Below, piece after piece: positions 13,077 through 24,306 of a stretch of 41,000 bases of DNA. Both the position numbers and the translations under genes were made by a program. The notes below the pieces were generated by a model. The model saw only the letters and a list, made by a program, of their open reading frames with translations. It was not told the origin of the DNA and did not search any database. The stretch covers positions 1,086,501-1,127,500 of the forward strand of contig JACVTC010000004.1 in assembly GCA_016946835.1 (NCBI GenBank), written 5' to 3'. Positions within the stretch are counted from its first letter, which is position 1. Every line of letters begins with the position of its first letter. The DNA comes from Neocallimastix lanati (nom. inval.). Taxonomy: Eukaryota; Neocallimastigomycota; Neocallimastigomycetes; Neocallimastigales; Neocallimastigaceae.

Positions 13077-14930
13077 TAAAAATAAAAATAAAAATAAAAA
13101 TAAAAATAAAAATAAAAATAAAAATAAAAATAAAAATAAAAATAAAAATAAAAATAAAAATAAAAATAAAAATAAAAATAAAAATAAAAATAAAAATAAA
13201 AATAAAAATAAAAATAAAAATAAAAATAAAAATAAAAATAAAAATAAAAATAAAAATAAAAATAAAAATAAAAATAAAAATAAAAATAAAAATAAAAATA
13301 AAAATAAAAATAAAAATAAAAATAAAAATAAAAATAAAAATAAAAATAAAAATAAAAATAAAAATAAAAATAAAAATAAAATAGGAAATAAATGATATAA
13401 AAAAAGATGAAGTTTTTGATTATAATCAAGAATCAATATCAGGATATTCAAATTCACGTAATTATACAACTTTAAATCAAAATCAACATATTAATGGTGA
13501 TATAATATTTGAAGAAATATCAAACCCCCCCAAAAAAGATGATATTGAAATTTATCAATTAGAATTAAGTGTTAATCTTTTAGAACGTAAGCAGTATCAA
13601 TTATTATCAGAAAGTCAACGTCGAAAAATATTAAATGGATTATTACATGCTGCTGATATTAGCAATGCCGCTAGACCGTATTAATTTTTTTTATTTATTT
13701 TAATTTATATATTTATTTATATATATACTTATATATTTATTTATTTTGTTAATTAATTTTATCTATTATTATTTTTTTTAATAAATTAAACTGTTATTAT
13801 TATTATTACTATTATTATTACTATTATTATTACTATTATTATCATTATTATTATCATTATTATTATCACTATTATTATTATTATTATTATTTTGATTTTG
13901 TCATAATATATTATTGCTATTATTATATAATATTAAATAATTAAAAGATGGTATGTCTGTGAAGAATGGAGTAATCTTGTAGTGGAAGAATTTTGGAGAC
14001 AAGGTGATGAAGAAAAAAGATTAAATTTAACAGTTTCACCAAATATGGATAGAGATCGTTTTGAACGTAATGGAATTAGTATAGCATTTAATGATTTTAT
14101 TACAACACCGTTTTATGAAGTAATTTACGATTTAATTCCGACGTTTGAACTTTTTGTTAAACTTTTACATATTAATCGTCAAAAATGGAATGATTTGATT
14201 TCATTATCAAAGAATGGTAATTCAGAAGCATCAATAATTAATGCATTGGAATCAAATAATAATTCTAACTATGGTTCATCAATATCTTTGAATGGTAGCT
14301 TTGAAGATAATAGACCAATCCCAGAATCAAATACTGGTCGTAGACTTAGTATTGCTGCTGGTAATATAAATATTTCAATATATATATATTTTTTAAATCA
14401 TATTTATGAATAAATATAAATATAAATATAAATATAAATATAAATATAAATATAAATATAAAATAAATATAAAATAATAATAATATATATTAATATTAAA
14501 TATATTACAAAAATAAAAAATTGAAAAAATTGTTATATCTAAAATCAAATATTTTAATATTGTTATATTAGGTACATTAATTATTCCTGATAATTATCTA
14601 TCCAAATTATCCTTAAGAAATGAATATCAAAGATCATTATCACTTCAGAGTGATCATTATACTAAAGGTATACCTGTTTTAAATTTATCACATGCATCAT
14701 CAAGTTATATAGCTTTAAATGACAGCAATTTACATATTAATGAATTTAGTAGATCACGATCAAGAGAAAATCATAATGATATTTCTGATAAATATAAACT
14801 ATCTCAACCCACGCAAATGAAAAAATTTGATAGTCTAAATAAAGCTAATGATAATATAGAAAATTTTGGATCAACATATCGTAATAGAAGATGTCAATCA
14901 GTAGATACAACATATACAAGAAAGACATAA
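11083..14930 (+). CDS. Class I 3',5'-cyclic-nucleotide phosphodiesterase
   Basis: Six exons give 776 codons plus stop: 11083-11175, 11319-11394, 11493-12589, 13385-13677, 13948-14360, 14572-14930. The catalytic HD domain starts almost at the N-terminus. Metal-site motifs are present: YHTFRHATDV (His98, His102), LGHDMHHPGYNN (His140, Asp141), then STDMSTHF (Asp317) and LLHAADISNAARP (His510, Asp513). These match the signature of enzymes that hydrolyse cAMP/cGMP to the 5' nucleotide. Two Ser/Asn-rich insertions interrupt the domain, at about 190-290 and 345-470. The usually invariant purine-holding Gln before the FIDF-like segment (here AFNDFITTPF) aligns with Ser564. The C-terminal 160 residues are low complexity. 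No membrane segment was seen. Likely cytosolic control of cAMP signalling. The exon 4-5 join rebuilds ARPWYVCEEW, which supports the model. Confidence 0.92.
12776..13382. repeat. (AAAAT)n microsatellite inside a phosphodiesterase intron
   Basis: About 120 copies of the pentamer TAAAA, with a few ATGAAA and TAAA variants at the left end, fill most of the 795-bp intron 12590-13384. The array reaches to within two bases of the AG splice acceptor at 13383-13384. Other introns of this gene are about 100-270 bp. Long Leu-Phe or Tyr-Phe frames on the opposite strand are artefacts of the repeat. Confidence 0.95.
13796..13890. repeat. ATT-type microsatellite in phosphodiesterase intron
   Basis: An interrupted ATT array with ACT and ATC variants (TACTATTATT, TATCATTATT) lies in the 13678-13947 intron. 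Confidence 0.85.
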
Positions 14931-15339
14931 ATAATAAAGTATAATAAAATAAAATAAAATAAAATAAAATTAAAAAATATAAAAAAATTTTTTCTTTTTA
15001 TTATTTTTATTATTTTCATATATATATTATAAAATCATCATTACCGATAAAATTAATTCGACATTTTATTAAAAATAATTATTTATTTAATATATAAAAA
15101 ATAACATCACTTTTTTTTTTTATTTAAAAATATATATATATATATATATAATTAATATATAAAAATATATATTAAAAAAAAATTACAAAGAAATGAAAAT
15201 CTCAAACAATAAATAAAAACTTATATAAAATTAAATTGAAAATTAAAATATTAAAAGTAATGATTGAAAATATATATTTATTTTAATTATTCTTTATTAT
15301 ATATTATTTTTTATAAATAAAAGCTTCAGCTTTTAAACA

Positions 15340-15567
<228 letters not shown>

Positions 15568-15649
15568 TTTATTTTAATATTTTAATTAACTAATTAATAA
15601 TTATACTATATTATAATGTAATTCTATTTCTATTTCTATTTATATTATT

Positions 15650-15855
15650 TATAAATTAGTTGATATATTTATTTTATGCTATATAAATTTATGTCAACAA
15701 TCATATTAAATATTAAATATTTTGTGTAACTTGTATATTTGTAATAAATGTATTCACGTGATGTATATTCTATATAAAATATCATGAATGTACCATCTAC
15801 TTCTCTCTCCTTGTTAAACATAATATTTACATATCATTATATTAAAATAAAATTT
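15650..15855. repeat. Dispersed repeat, copy A (no insertion)
   Basis: This stretch shares long near-identical blocks with 36183-36308 plus 36737-36760, for example TATAAATTTATGTCAA, ATTTTGTGTAACTTGTATAT and ATGAATGTACCATCTACTTC. Copy A has about 30 extra bases (around TATTCACGTGATGTATATTC) missing from copy B, and lacks the SINE-like insertion present in copy B. Identity is high in the shared blocks. The family is not recognised; a solo LTR or a DNA-transposon remnant would fit. Confidence 0.85.
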
Positions 15856-17289
15856 CAATTTCAATTACAATTAGACATTCATATAAACTATTTTTTTATA
15901 TATCATTATAATAATGTTGTTAATTTCTTTTATTTATTCATTTTAATTAATCTTTATTTTATAATACTTAATTAATTATAAAAATAATATAAAGCACTTA
16001 TTGAAAACTATACACTTTATTTACCAATTCTTTATGCATTTTAAACGTAGTACTTTAGATTTTTTACTTTTTTTCTTAAATAATCAAAATTCTGTTTTAA
16101 TAAGATTCATTTCAAAATAATATTTCAATATTAAAGCCATAGTCATAATATATTATTAAATATTTACGAATTCAATAAATAGAAGAATATTAATTATAAT
16201 AATTATAATAATAATTGATAATTATAATAATAATTAATAATAATTAATAATAATTAGTAATAGTCAATAAAAAAATTAATAAAATGCTTCTTATTCTAGA
16301 GTATTATCACCTATTATGAAAATGATAATTTAACTTCTCTTAATTATCCATTTATTGTGTCAATGAAAAAGTTAGTATAGTTAACATTATAAAATAATAA
16401 TAAGAGTAATTATAATCAATAATGTTTGATCATTAGAGATAATTCTAATACTATTAATATTCAATAATAATTACATATCATAATTCTAATTAATAATAAT
16501 ATAGTAAATAAAATTATAATATTATGAATAACAATGATGAATAGTTAATAAAAGAAAACTTATATAATTATTATAAATAAATTAAAAAATATTTATATTA
16601 ATAATAAATTTCTTTTTTGATTTTTTGAATAAAAATTATTGAATATTTATATATATGTGGATTTATCAAAAAAATTCTTATAATTTATATAATTTATATA
16701 TATTATAAAAGATAATTTTATTTAAAAAAAGGTTTATTTATTATCAAATATTGTTCAACTCTTAAAAAAAAAAATTAAATTAAAAATAAAATTTATTAAT
16801 TAAAACATTTAAAATAAATTAAATAATAAATAAATATGTCATTTATGCATAAATTAATATTCATTATTTATTTTTTTTTTAAATGATTTAATATTATAAA
16901 TATATTAATTAATGATTATATAAATATATATAAATAAATATTTATTTAGTATAATTAAATCTTTGATAAAAATATGAATTTAATTGATAATCAAGAAATA
17001 TATAGTTTTTTTTTTTTTTTTTGATATTCATATTTTCTATTAGATATAATATGTAAATATTATTTATTTGAATTTTTAAATTTTAAATAATTTTCTCACA
17101 TTTTTTTATAAAAATATTAATAGTAATTTGAAAACTTCATAATTTCGATTAAATATTTTGAAATTTTTTATTTTATTGCGTTATAATTTTTATTTAAATT
17201 ATAAAATAGATCAATAAAACTTATTAAAAGTATTTAAAATAATACAATAGTTCATATTAAATTATAGTCTAATTTAAATTACATACAAG

Positions 17290-17560
17290 ATTAATATTTA
17301 AAATATTACAATAATTTATAAAGTTTTTGCATAATTTAATTTTAATATTAATTTCAGTTAAATATTTTAGAACTTTTTATCTATTGCTTTATATTTTTAT
17401 TTAAATCATAAACGATATTAATAATTATTATGAACTTTTTATCTATTGCTTTATAATTTTATTTTAATCATAAACAATATTAATAATAATTATTATAAGT
17501 ATTTAAAATATTACAATAATTTATTAAGTTTTAGCATAATTTAATTTTAACATTAAGTTA
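17290..17560. repeat. Degenerate nested tandem repeats
   Basis: A 62-bp unit beginning AACTTTTTATCTATTGCTTT occurs at 17371 and again at 17433, followed by CATAAAC(G/A)ATATTAATAAT. It is flanked by two copies of a second block beginning AGTATTTAAAATATTACAAT (or close to it), near 17290 and 17498. A more diverged relative of the first unit is near 17160. The pattern suggests stepwise duplication. Confidence 0.75.
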
Positions 17561-17915
17561 ATTTTTAAATAAATTATAGTTGTTATAAAAAATTTTAAAA
17601 ATAAATTATAGTGTTTATAAAAAAATTTTTTATTAAAAGTTTAACAATTAATTATAAAATTAGTATGATTAATTTTTTTATATAAACCAAAAAAAAAAAA
17701 TTAGTATGTTAGTTATTAAAATTTTTCTTTAAAATAGTTCTATTATATTTTTATTTTTTCATATATAATTAATCAATAAGCATATAATTATATAAAATAT
17801 ATAATATAAAATATATATATATTTTTTTTAGACTAATAAAAAAATAATATATTATTAAAAATTTAATTAAAATAGAAATTTATATTAAAATTTATTTTAA
17901 ATCTATTATATTTCA

Positions 17916-17949
<34 letters not shown>

Positions 17950-18732
17950 AAAATTTTTTTTATAAAATATATTTAATAATTAAAATAGTTATTAATTTTT
18001 AAGTAATAAAATCACAAAATTATAAAAAAAAAAAAAAAAAAGGAAACCAATTCAAATAAAATAAAACAAAAAATAATTTTAGTACTTCAATAAAGCAGCA
18101 AAATATTTGAAAAAAAGTATATATGTTTAATAAGTATAAACATCAATAATAAAAACCATTATATATAGGGAACATAATTTTTTTGGATTTAATACTCAAA
18201 AAAAAATAAAAAAAATTATTAAAATTGAAAATAAAGAAAAATTAATTACTTTTTTTTTTAAATAAAAAAATTCAAAATTATTTTTAATTAATAAACAAAT
18301 TTCCATGAATTTGAACTATTATATTATAATTTTTAATAATGTTAATATTATATTGATTAATAAATTTTCAATAAAATAATTAAAGATTGATAAATAATCT
18401 ATAGCAAAATTAACAATAAATATCAAATTATATTAATAGTTAATATATTAAATGAACTATATTAGAATATTTCAAATAATATTTATAGCATTAAATTATT
18501 TATTTAATGACATGTATTAAATAATTAATAGAAAATAATTATAATAATATATATTATTTTGATATTTAAATATTATTTTGGATATTCACTCATTGAATAA
18601 ATTATATTTAATTTTATTTTAAATATATTAATTTTATTTATTTTAAAATATATTAACATTAAATATTTATATTTACGTATTATTATTTTAAATGTAGTCA
18701 ATTTTATTTTAAAACAATTTGTAATAAACAAA

Positions 18733-20332
18733 ATGTCATCACCAAGCAATAGAAAAACTGGTCACGTAAAATTTTTCAACAGTCAAAAGGGATTTGGGTA
18801 ATTAATAATAATAAATGATTTACATCATTAAAAAAACTTTTTAAAAATAAAAAAATAAAAATAAAAATATATATATATCTATTTATCTATATATATTTTT
18901 ATATATGTTTAAATATTTTTATATCTATTCATATATATATATATATTAAAATTATTGATATTTATATAAAATGAAGTTTCATTATTCCAAATGAACCAAT
19001 TGAAGGAGAAGCTCAAGCTGAAAGTAAGAATAATAATACTAGCATATATTGTTTCAAAATTTACACTTCAATTATATAACAAAATTTTCATTAAATTATA
19101 CATTAAATTTATTAAAAAATAAAAAATTTATTGTGATATGAAGTTATATTAAATTTCCATAATAGTTAATAATCTTAATTAAATTCAACTTATATTATAT
19201 TTATAATATATATGTAATATTATATATTAAAATATATTAAATTAAATACTAATAAATTTTATAAATTAAAAGTTTTTGTTCATCATACATCTATTTACAA
19301 TAATGGAGGTTTCAGAAGTTTAGCTGAAGGTGAAGAGGTAATATCCATTAAATATCATAGATGTTTTAATTAATTGAAATATTAACAAGATATAAATAAT
19401 TTATTATAGGTTGAATTTGATCTTGGTATGCTTCATAATAAAAAAATTTTAAATCTCCTTTCTATTATTTAAATATTAATATATTATTAATTTTAACAAT
19501 TATAAAATTTAAAAAGTTCAAGGTCCTAAAGGTCTCCAAGTATGAGTTTAAAATTACTTTCATTATCATTATTGTACTATTTTTTACATATATAACTTTA
19601 AAAAAAAGTATTTAAATTAAATAATTTCCTAATAAATATTATTTAATTAAATAGGCTACTAGTGTAACTGGTCCTAATGGTGGTCCCGTTAAAGGAGATC
19701 CAAGAGCAGGACGTTCTAAGTAAGTAAATTAACAAAAAAAAATCTAATTTTTCATTATTTAATTATTTTAATTATTTTAATAATTTAATATTAAATCATA
19801 TTAAATATATATTTTAATATGTAAAAAAAAAAAAAAAAAAAAAAAAAGCAATATGAATCAATTCAGAGGTAATGAATATATTATTGTATATTTATTATTT
19901 AATAAAAATTAATAAAGATTATTTAATATAAATATATATTTTGTATATATATATTTAATTAATATTACAATAACAAAAAAAAAAAAAAAAAAAAAAAAAA
20001 AAGCAGGTTATTGGCAACAAGGAAACTTTAATGGTAATGGTTTTAGGCAAGGGTTTAACCAACAATTTGGTAACCAATATGCTCCAAATGGCCAATTTTT
20101 CTATTCACCACAATTCCAAAATCAGAATCAACAAGCTTTTACAACACAAAATACTAATCAATATATACAAGCTACTCAAGCTGGATATAATCAATATCCT
20201 ACAAATATGAATATGAATTCCATGAATACTATGAATGTTATGAATGCTATGAATACAATGAATACAATGAATACTATGACAAATATGTCAGCAATGAATG
20301 CAATGAATAATATGAACACCCAAACACAATAA
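18733..20332 (+). CDS. Cold-shock-domain (Y-box-like) nucleic-acid-binding protein
   Basis: Eight exons give 208 codons plus stop: 18733-18797, 18977-19023, 19273-19337, 19410-19425, 19517-19539, 19655-19719, 19849-19868, 20007-20332. Residues 8 to about 80 are a cold-shock domain: GHVKFFNSQKGFGFI holds RNP1, IFVHHTSI holds RNP2, and EGEEVEFDLVQGPKGLQA ends the barrel, followed by TGPNGGPVKGDP. The C-terminal half is Gln/Asn-rich and ends in Met-Asn-Thr repeats, likely a disordered RNP-assembly tail. Likely role: single-stranded RNA/DNA binding in translation or mRNA handling. Exons of 16, 23 and 20 nt are needed to rebuild the domain. The last intron ends AAGCAG, a NAGNAG acceptor that could add one Ala. 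Introns 6 and 7 carry long poly-A runs directly before the acceptor. Confidence 0.92.
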
Positions 20333-20439
20333 GTTTACAAAATCTTGACATAATTTTTTAACTCTTTTAAAAATTAGAAGCATATTTTAGTACATTTTGT
20401 TGTAATTAATATAAATCTTAATAAATTTATCTTTTATAC

Positions 20440-20471
<32 letters not shown>

Positions 20472-21779
20472 ATTGGTAATAATTTATATTTTTCCTAATT
20501 TTTGAACCATAAATTATAATTTAATAATTTTCTTAATGTTTGAAAGTATTAATTATAATTATATTAAAAAAAAAGAAAAAAATTCAAACTCTACTATAAA
20601 ATAATGATATATCTTAAAATAACGTTTTTTAGTTAAATATATATATATAATTATCCCTTAGCTAATTAAGTGATATTACTAAATTTAATAAAATTAATAG
20701 TTAAAAGTATTAGATAATTAATATTCTTAACAATAACTCTTATATATTTATATAAAGAATAATAACAATACTTAATTAATCATTGTTATATACAAATATA
20801 TATATATATATTATTAATGAAAAAATAATAATAAATTTAAATTAACTATTATTAATAAAAATATAATTTATAGTTAATATTGGAATAATTAAAAATAACA
20901 ATTTTAATCATTAAATATAAAAAATAAATAAATAAATAAATAAATAAAAAATGAAACTAAATAAATCGAAAAATTATAAATAAATCGAAATATGTTATAT
21001 AAATAACAACTCCATTAAATATTAGTAAATTGTTTTCAATCACTATAATATGCATAATTATTCTAATATTCATAATTATTTAAAAAAATTGTATTAAAAA
21101 ATAATAATTGTAAAGAATTAAAAATAAAAAATAAAAAGTAAAGAATTAAAAATAAAAAATATATTTATATATTTAGATTTGTATACATTATTTGCTAAAT
21201 AATTTATTATATATTTAATATATTTAATCATTTTATAAAATATTATTAAAAATATAATTTACATATAATAAAACAATTATTTTTATATGAAAAAAAATGA
21301 AATTATAATTCATTTATTTATTCATTATTTACATATTTTATTTAAAAAAATTTGTCACGTTTTTTTAAATAATATAAAGCAATCAAAATTTAAATTCATT
21401 AAAATTTTATTAAAATGATTGGTTTATTATTTTTTTACACACTTTCAATAGTCAAAATCAAAATTATTTCAACAACAACTTTAATCACTCTTTTTTTTCA
21501 TTGTTACAGTGTAATAGAAGGTTAATATGATTAAATAATATGTTGTATTTTAATTCTATTTAAATATTAGCGTTTGACATAAAAATGAGAATTTTGATAA
21601 TGAATGAATGTTATAAAAAATAAATTTGTAATTTTATATAAATAGTTAATATAATTTGAATTATGACAGATGGACTTTTAAACAGAATTTAAGAAATAAT
21701 GAGAAAAACAAAAATTAAAAAGAATTGGAAATAAAACTAATTTGAATCGTTATTTATATTGAAAAATAGGATAATCAAC
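20333..21779. other. Intergenic spacer and eL28 promoter region
   Basis: No gene is visible. It contains AT dinucleotide tracts, a short TAAA array near 20925-20948 and, from about 21420, somewhat richer sequence upstream of the ribosomal-protein gene. TTGAAAAATAG just before the eL28 start could be the acceptor of a 5' UTR intron, but I could not fix a donor. Confidence 0.55.
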
Positions 21780-22555
21780 ATGTCTGCTGATCTTGTCTGG
21801 CAAATTGTTAAGAACAACAACGCTTACCTTGTTAAGAAGTGTGGTGTCCAATTCTCTTCTGAACCAGGAAACCTTATGAATGTTAACTCATTCAAATGTA
21901 AGATTTAAAAAAAATAAAACAAGGAATATATTTTACTAGTAATATTGTTTATGAGATATATTAATTATTTTATAATATAATAATAAATAATTATTTACAA
22001 AAAATAAGACTCTGGTATTGCTAACAACAAGGTATATATGAAATTAATAATTAAAAAATTATAATAATTGAAATAATGTAGTAATAATATATAATTTTTA
22101 TTTTTGTAGGCCGTCATTATCGGTTCTACTGAAAAGGGTGTTTCATTCGCCACCACTAAGGCTTCCAACAAGAACCTCAAGACCACTGCTGTCGAACTTA
22201 AGAAAGGTGCTCGTCCTTCTGCCAATGCTGTAAAGAACGTTCTCAAGGGATACCGTCCAGATCTTTCCAAGGTTAGTAATGTTTTTTTTATTTGATAAAA
22301 AACGCATCATGCTAGAACCCATTTGGATTTGTAACATGAGAACTGGGCGTATATTTGGTGCAAAATTTAATACCATATAAGAATAAAAGTATTTAAATAT
22401 TATTTTATTTATATTTGATAATATTCTAATGGTTAAAATATCTAAAATATTTATAGGCTGCTGCTGCTCGTGTTTCTGCTATTCTTAAGTCTAAGAAGCC
22501 AGCTAAGACCATCAAGAAGAGAGAACAAAAGGGTGCCCGTAAGGTCAGAGCTTAA
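21780..22555 (+). CDS. RPL28: Large-subunit ribosomal protein eL28
   Basis: Four exons give 133 codons plus stop: 21780-21897, 22009-22031, 22110-22271, 22457-22555. The protein begins [20 protein letters not shown], continues with GGVQFSSEP-like and NVNSFKYSGIANNKAVIIGS segments and ends in a basic tail ([20 protein letters not shown]), all typical of the eL28 (L28e) family at its usual length. It is a component of the 60S subunit. Codon use is clearly different from neighbours (many GTC, CTC, ACC, GCC, AAG codons), as expected of a highly expressed gene. AATAAA-like sequences at about 22602-22618 may serve as the polyadenylation signal. Budding yeast lacks this protein, while many other fungi and most eukaryotes have it. 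The symbol uses the metazoan/fungal family name. Confidence 0.95.
22304..22361 (+). ncRNA. Possible intronic snoRNA-like hairpin in eL28 intron 3
   Basis: A patch of unusually high G+C lies in intron 3 of eL28. It can fold as a lower stem GCATCA/TGGTGC (22304-22309 with 22356-22361, one G-U), an 8+8 nt internal loop (22310-22317, 22348-22355), and an upper stem CCCATT/AACTGGG (22318-22323 with 22341-22347, one bulge). A stem, two-sided pocket and stem is the shape of an H/ACA guide hairpin, and ribosomal-protein introns often host snoRNAs. However, ATACCA, the nearest ANANNA box, is farther from the pocket than the canonical 14-16 nt, and no clear ACA box was found. No C/D boxes were seen. 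Confidence 0.3.
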
Positions 22556-23385
22556 ATTAATGGAAACTTAATTATTTAGAGAATTGTTTTATTGTGAAAC
22601 AAGAATAAACTTAATAAAAAAATTCATAGATTTCCATGAAATAAAAAATAAAATATTGTAATGAAGTGTTTTAAATTATTAATGAAGCTTGGAAAATTAA
22701 AATTACAAAAGTTGGATATTTAATATTTAAATTACGATGTTTGAATTAAAGAATAAAAAGTTCAATTGAAATTTCAAAAAAAATTATAAACATGGAATAA
22801 TGGATAAAATGTTAATCGCAGATAAGATTAAAAAAGTTCAAAAGTAATAATTATTGAAGAGTAATAAAATTTAAAAGTAAAAGTTAAATTATTTAAAATG
22901 GAAAAATAATTATAGAAAATTTAAAATTAGAAAATTTTGATATTTAAATGGATAAAATAAGAATTTGGATTAATTTTAAATATTGTTTGTTCAAGAAAAT
23001 AAATGGATTGTGTTATATGTATAATGTTAATGAGTAATTTTAGAGAATTTTATAATTTTTTGTTGTGTAATAAAGTGAAAGTATAATTTAAAATTCCAAT
23101 AATTAAAAAATTAAAAAGAAAAAATCAATTTTTGTTTGGAAGTTCTTTATTTATTTTTTTATTTTTTTTTTTAATAAAAACTTAATAGATTTAATAAATT
23201 TTATAATTTATTAAAACCTAAGTTCTTACAATAATTCACATTGAATGCCTTTCAAATAATTTTACATGATTACTTGCTTATAACACTTTATGATATTAAT
23301 TTTAACCAAATTTTTTGAATTAATTATTAATTTTAATTCTTTAGATATTTTTATAAAGTGAAAAAGTATTTTCTTATGTTTTAAT

Positions 23386-23439
<54 letters not shown>

Positions 23440-23612
23440 AAGAAGGAATATAGCTTATTTGAATTATTTGATTTTTTTACTATTTGATTTATTAAAAATA
23501 TTAAACGAAATATGATATGTTTGTAGAGGGTGTGTTGTTTGCCGCTTGACGATGTATCATGTAGGGTACGTGGAGTTGTATCCTTCTTGCCGATGTACCA
23601 GCCATATGTTTA
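22556..23612. other. Intergenic spacer with poly-A run and a G+C-rich patch
   Basis: The eL28 3' flank is followed by A+T-rich sequence, a 45-base poly-A run (23393-23437), and a compact G+C-rich patch at about 23526-23612. The patch has two direct copies of CTTG(A/C)CGATGTA(T/C)CA at 23545-23559 and 23586-23600. No intact reading frame is apparent in it. Confidence 0.6.
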
Positions 23613-24249
23613 TCATAACCATACTATTACAGAAATAAATCTTTAACTTTTCTAGATGATCTCTTTTTGAAATATGCAATGATAATTGAACAAAAATCCT
23701 TGGATGTTTCTTTAGATTCAGAAAAAAATTATGATAATATTTATTACTTTATATTGAGTGCACTTCTTTATGGGAGTTCAATATATGAAAAAATTAAACA
23801 TAATGATGGGGAACAAAGACAATTTGTTGACAATATTTTTAAACAAAGTTCAACTTCGTCAATTGTTCCTTATTTTGTGGGGATTGCGGAGTTTCTAGCA
23901 AACATAATACCTTTAATTTGTCGATCATTTAGATTGATGATGAAATGGTATTCCGTTGAATCTACCGTTGCCGAGAGAGTCGACGTAGAAATGATAAGGC
24001 ATGGATTTTCACCTCCTAGTGAAAGAACTAATACAGATTCGTTAGATAACACTAATACTGAAATTATTACTCGCAGTAATGGACGTGGTGTTATCACCGA
24101 GGAATGGAAAAAGTTAGAGGCTATTGCTTCTAACACACTTTTATGATTATATAATATATAATATTTTATTTCATGTATTTTATGTGTTATTTATCATTTT
24201 AATCATGTAATTTTATTGTTATTATAAATTAAATATAGTTTTATCTAAG

Positions 24250-24299
<50 letters not shown>

Positions 24300-24306
24300 A
24301 CCACAC
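23613..24306 (+). mobile_element. Processed retrocopy with poly-A tail and target-site duplication
   Basis: The insert 23625-24294 ends in a 42-base poly-A tail (24253-24294) and is flanked by TCATAACCATAC (23613-23624) and TCATAACCACAC (24295-24306), a 12-bp duplication with one mismatch. It has no introns. Its body has a coding part followed by an A+T-rich 3' UTR-like segment before the tail. These are hallmarks of an mRNA copied back by LINE-type machinery, probably 5'-truncated. The parent gene is not in the window. Confidence 0.75.
23679..24146 (+). pseudogene. Retrocopied coding fragment, frame open, protein unknown
   Basis: The frame is open through the whole insert from its left junction to a TGA at 24144-24146 (about 173 codons); the first ATG is at 23679 (156 aa). 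The protein has a central hydrophobic stretch (SIVPYFVGIAEFLANIIPLI), then RSFRLMMKWYSV and a polar tail ending EEWKKLEAIASNTLL. I do not recognise a family. The first ATG is internal, so a 5'-truncated copy of a longer protein is the simplest reading. The absence of stops or frameshifts means it is young or still functional. Confidence 0.5.

Noticed and set aside
12657-13469. Two long minus-strand frames of Leu-Phe and Tyr-Phe repeats
   Set aside because: They are produced by the AAAAT microsatellite inside the phosphodiesterase intron.
15784-15975. 63-codon frame beginning MNVPSTSLSLL
   Set aside because: It lies in the dispersed repeat; copy B is broken by the insertion and the tail is A+T noise.
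21995-22376. Two minus-strand frames over eL28 exon 3 and intron 3
   Set aside because: They are shadows of the G+C-richer ribosomal-protein exon, with no family resemblance.
23850-23960. Faint likeness of the retrocopy's hydrophobic segment to ATP synthase subunit a
   Set aside because: A few shared residue types (EF.AN..PL...FRL) in a hydrophobic stretch are not enough, and the rest of the protein does not fit.
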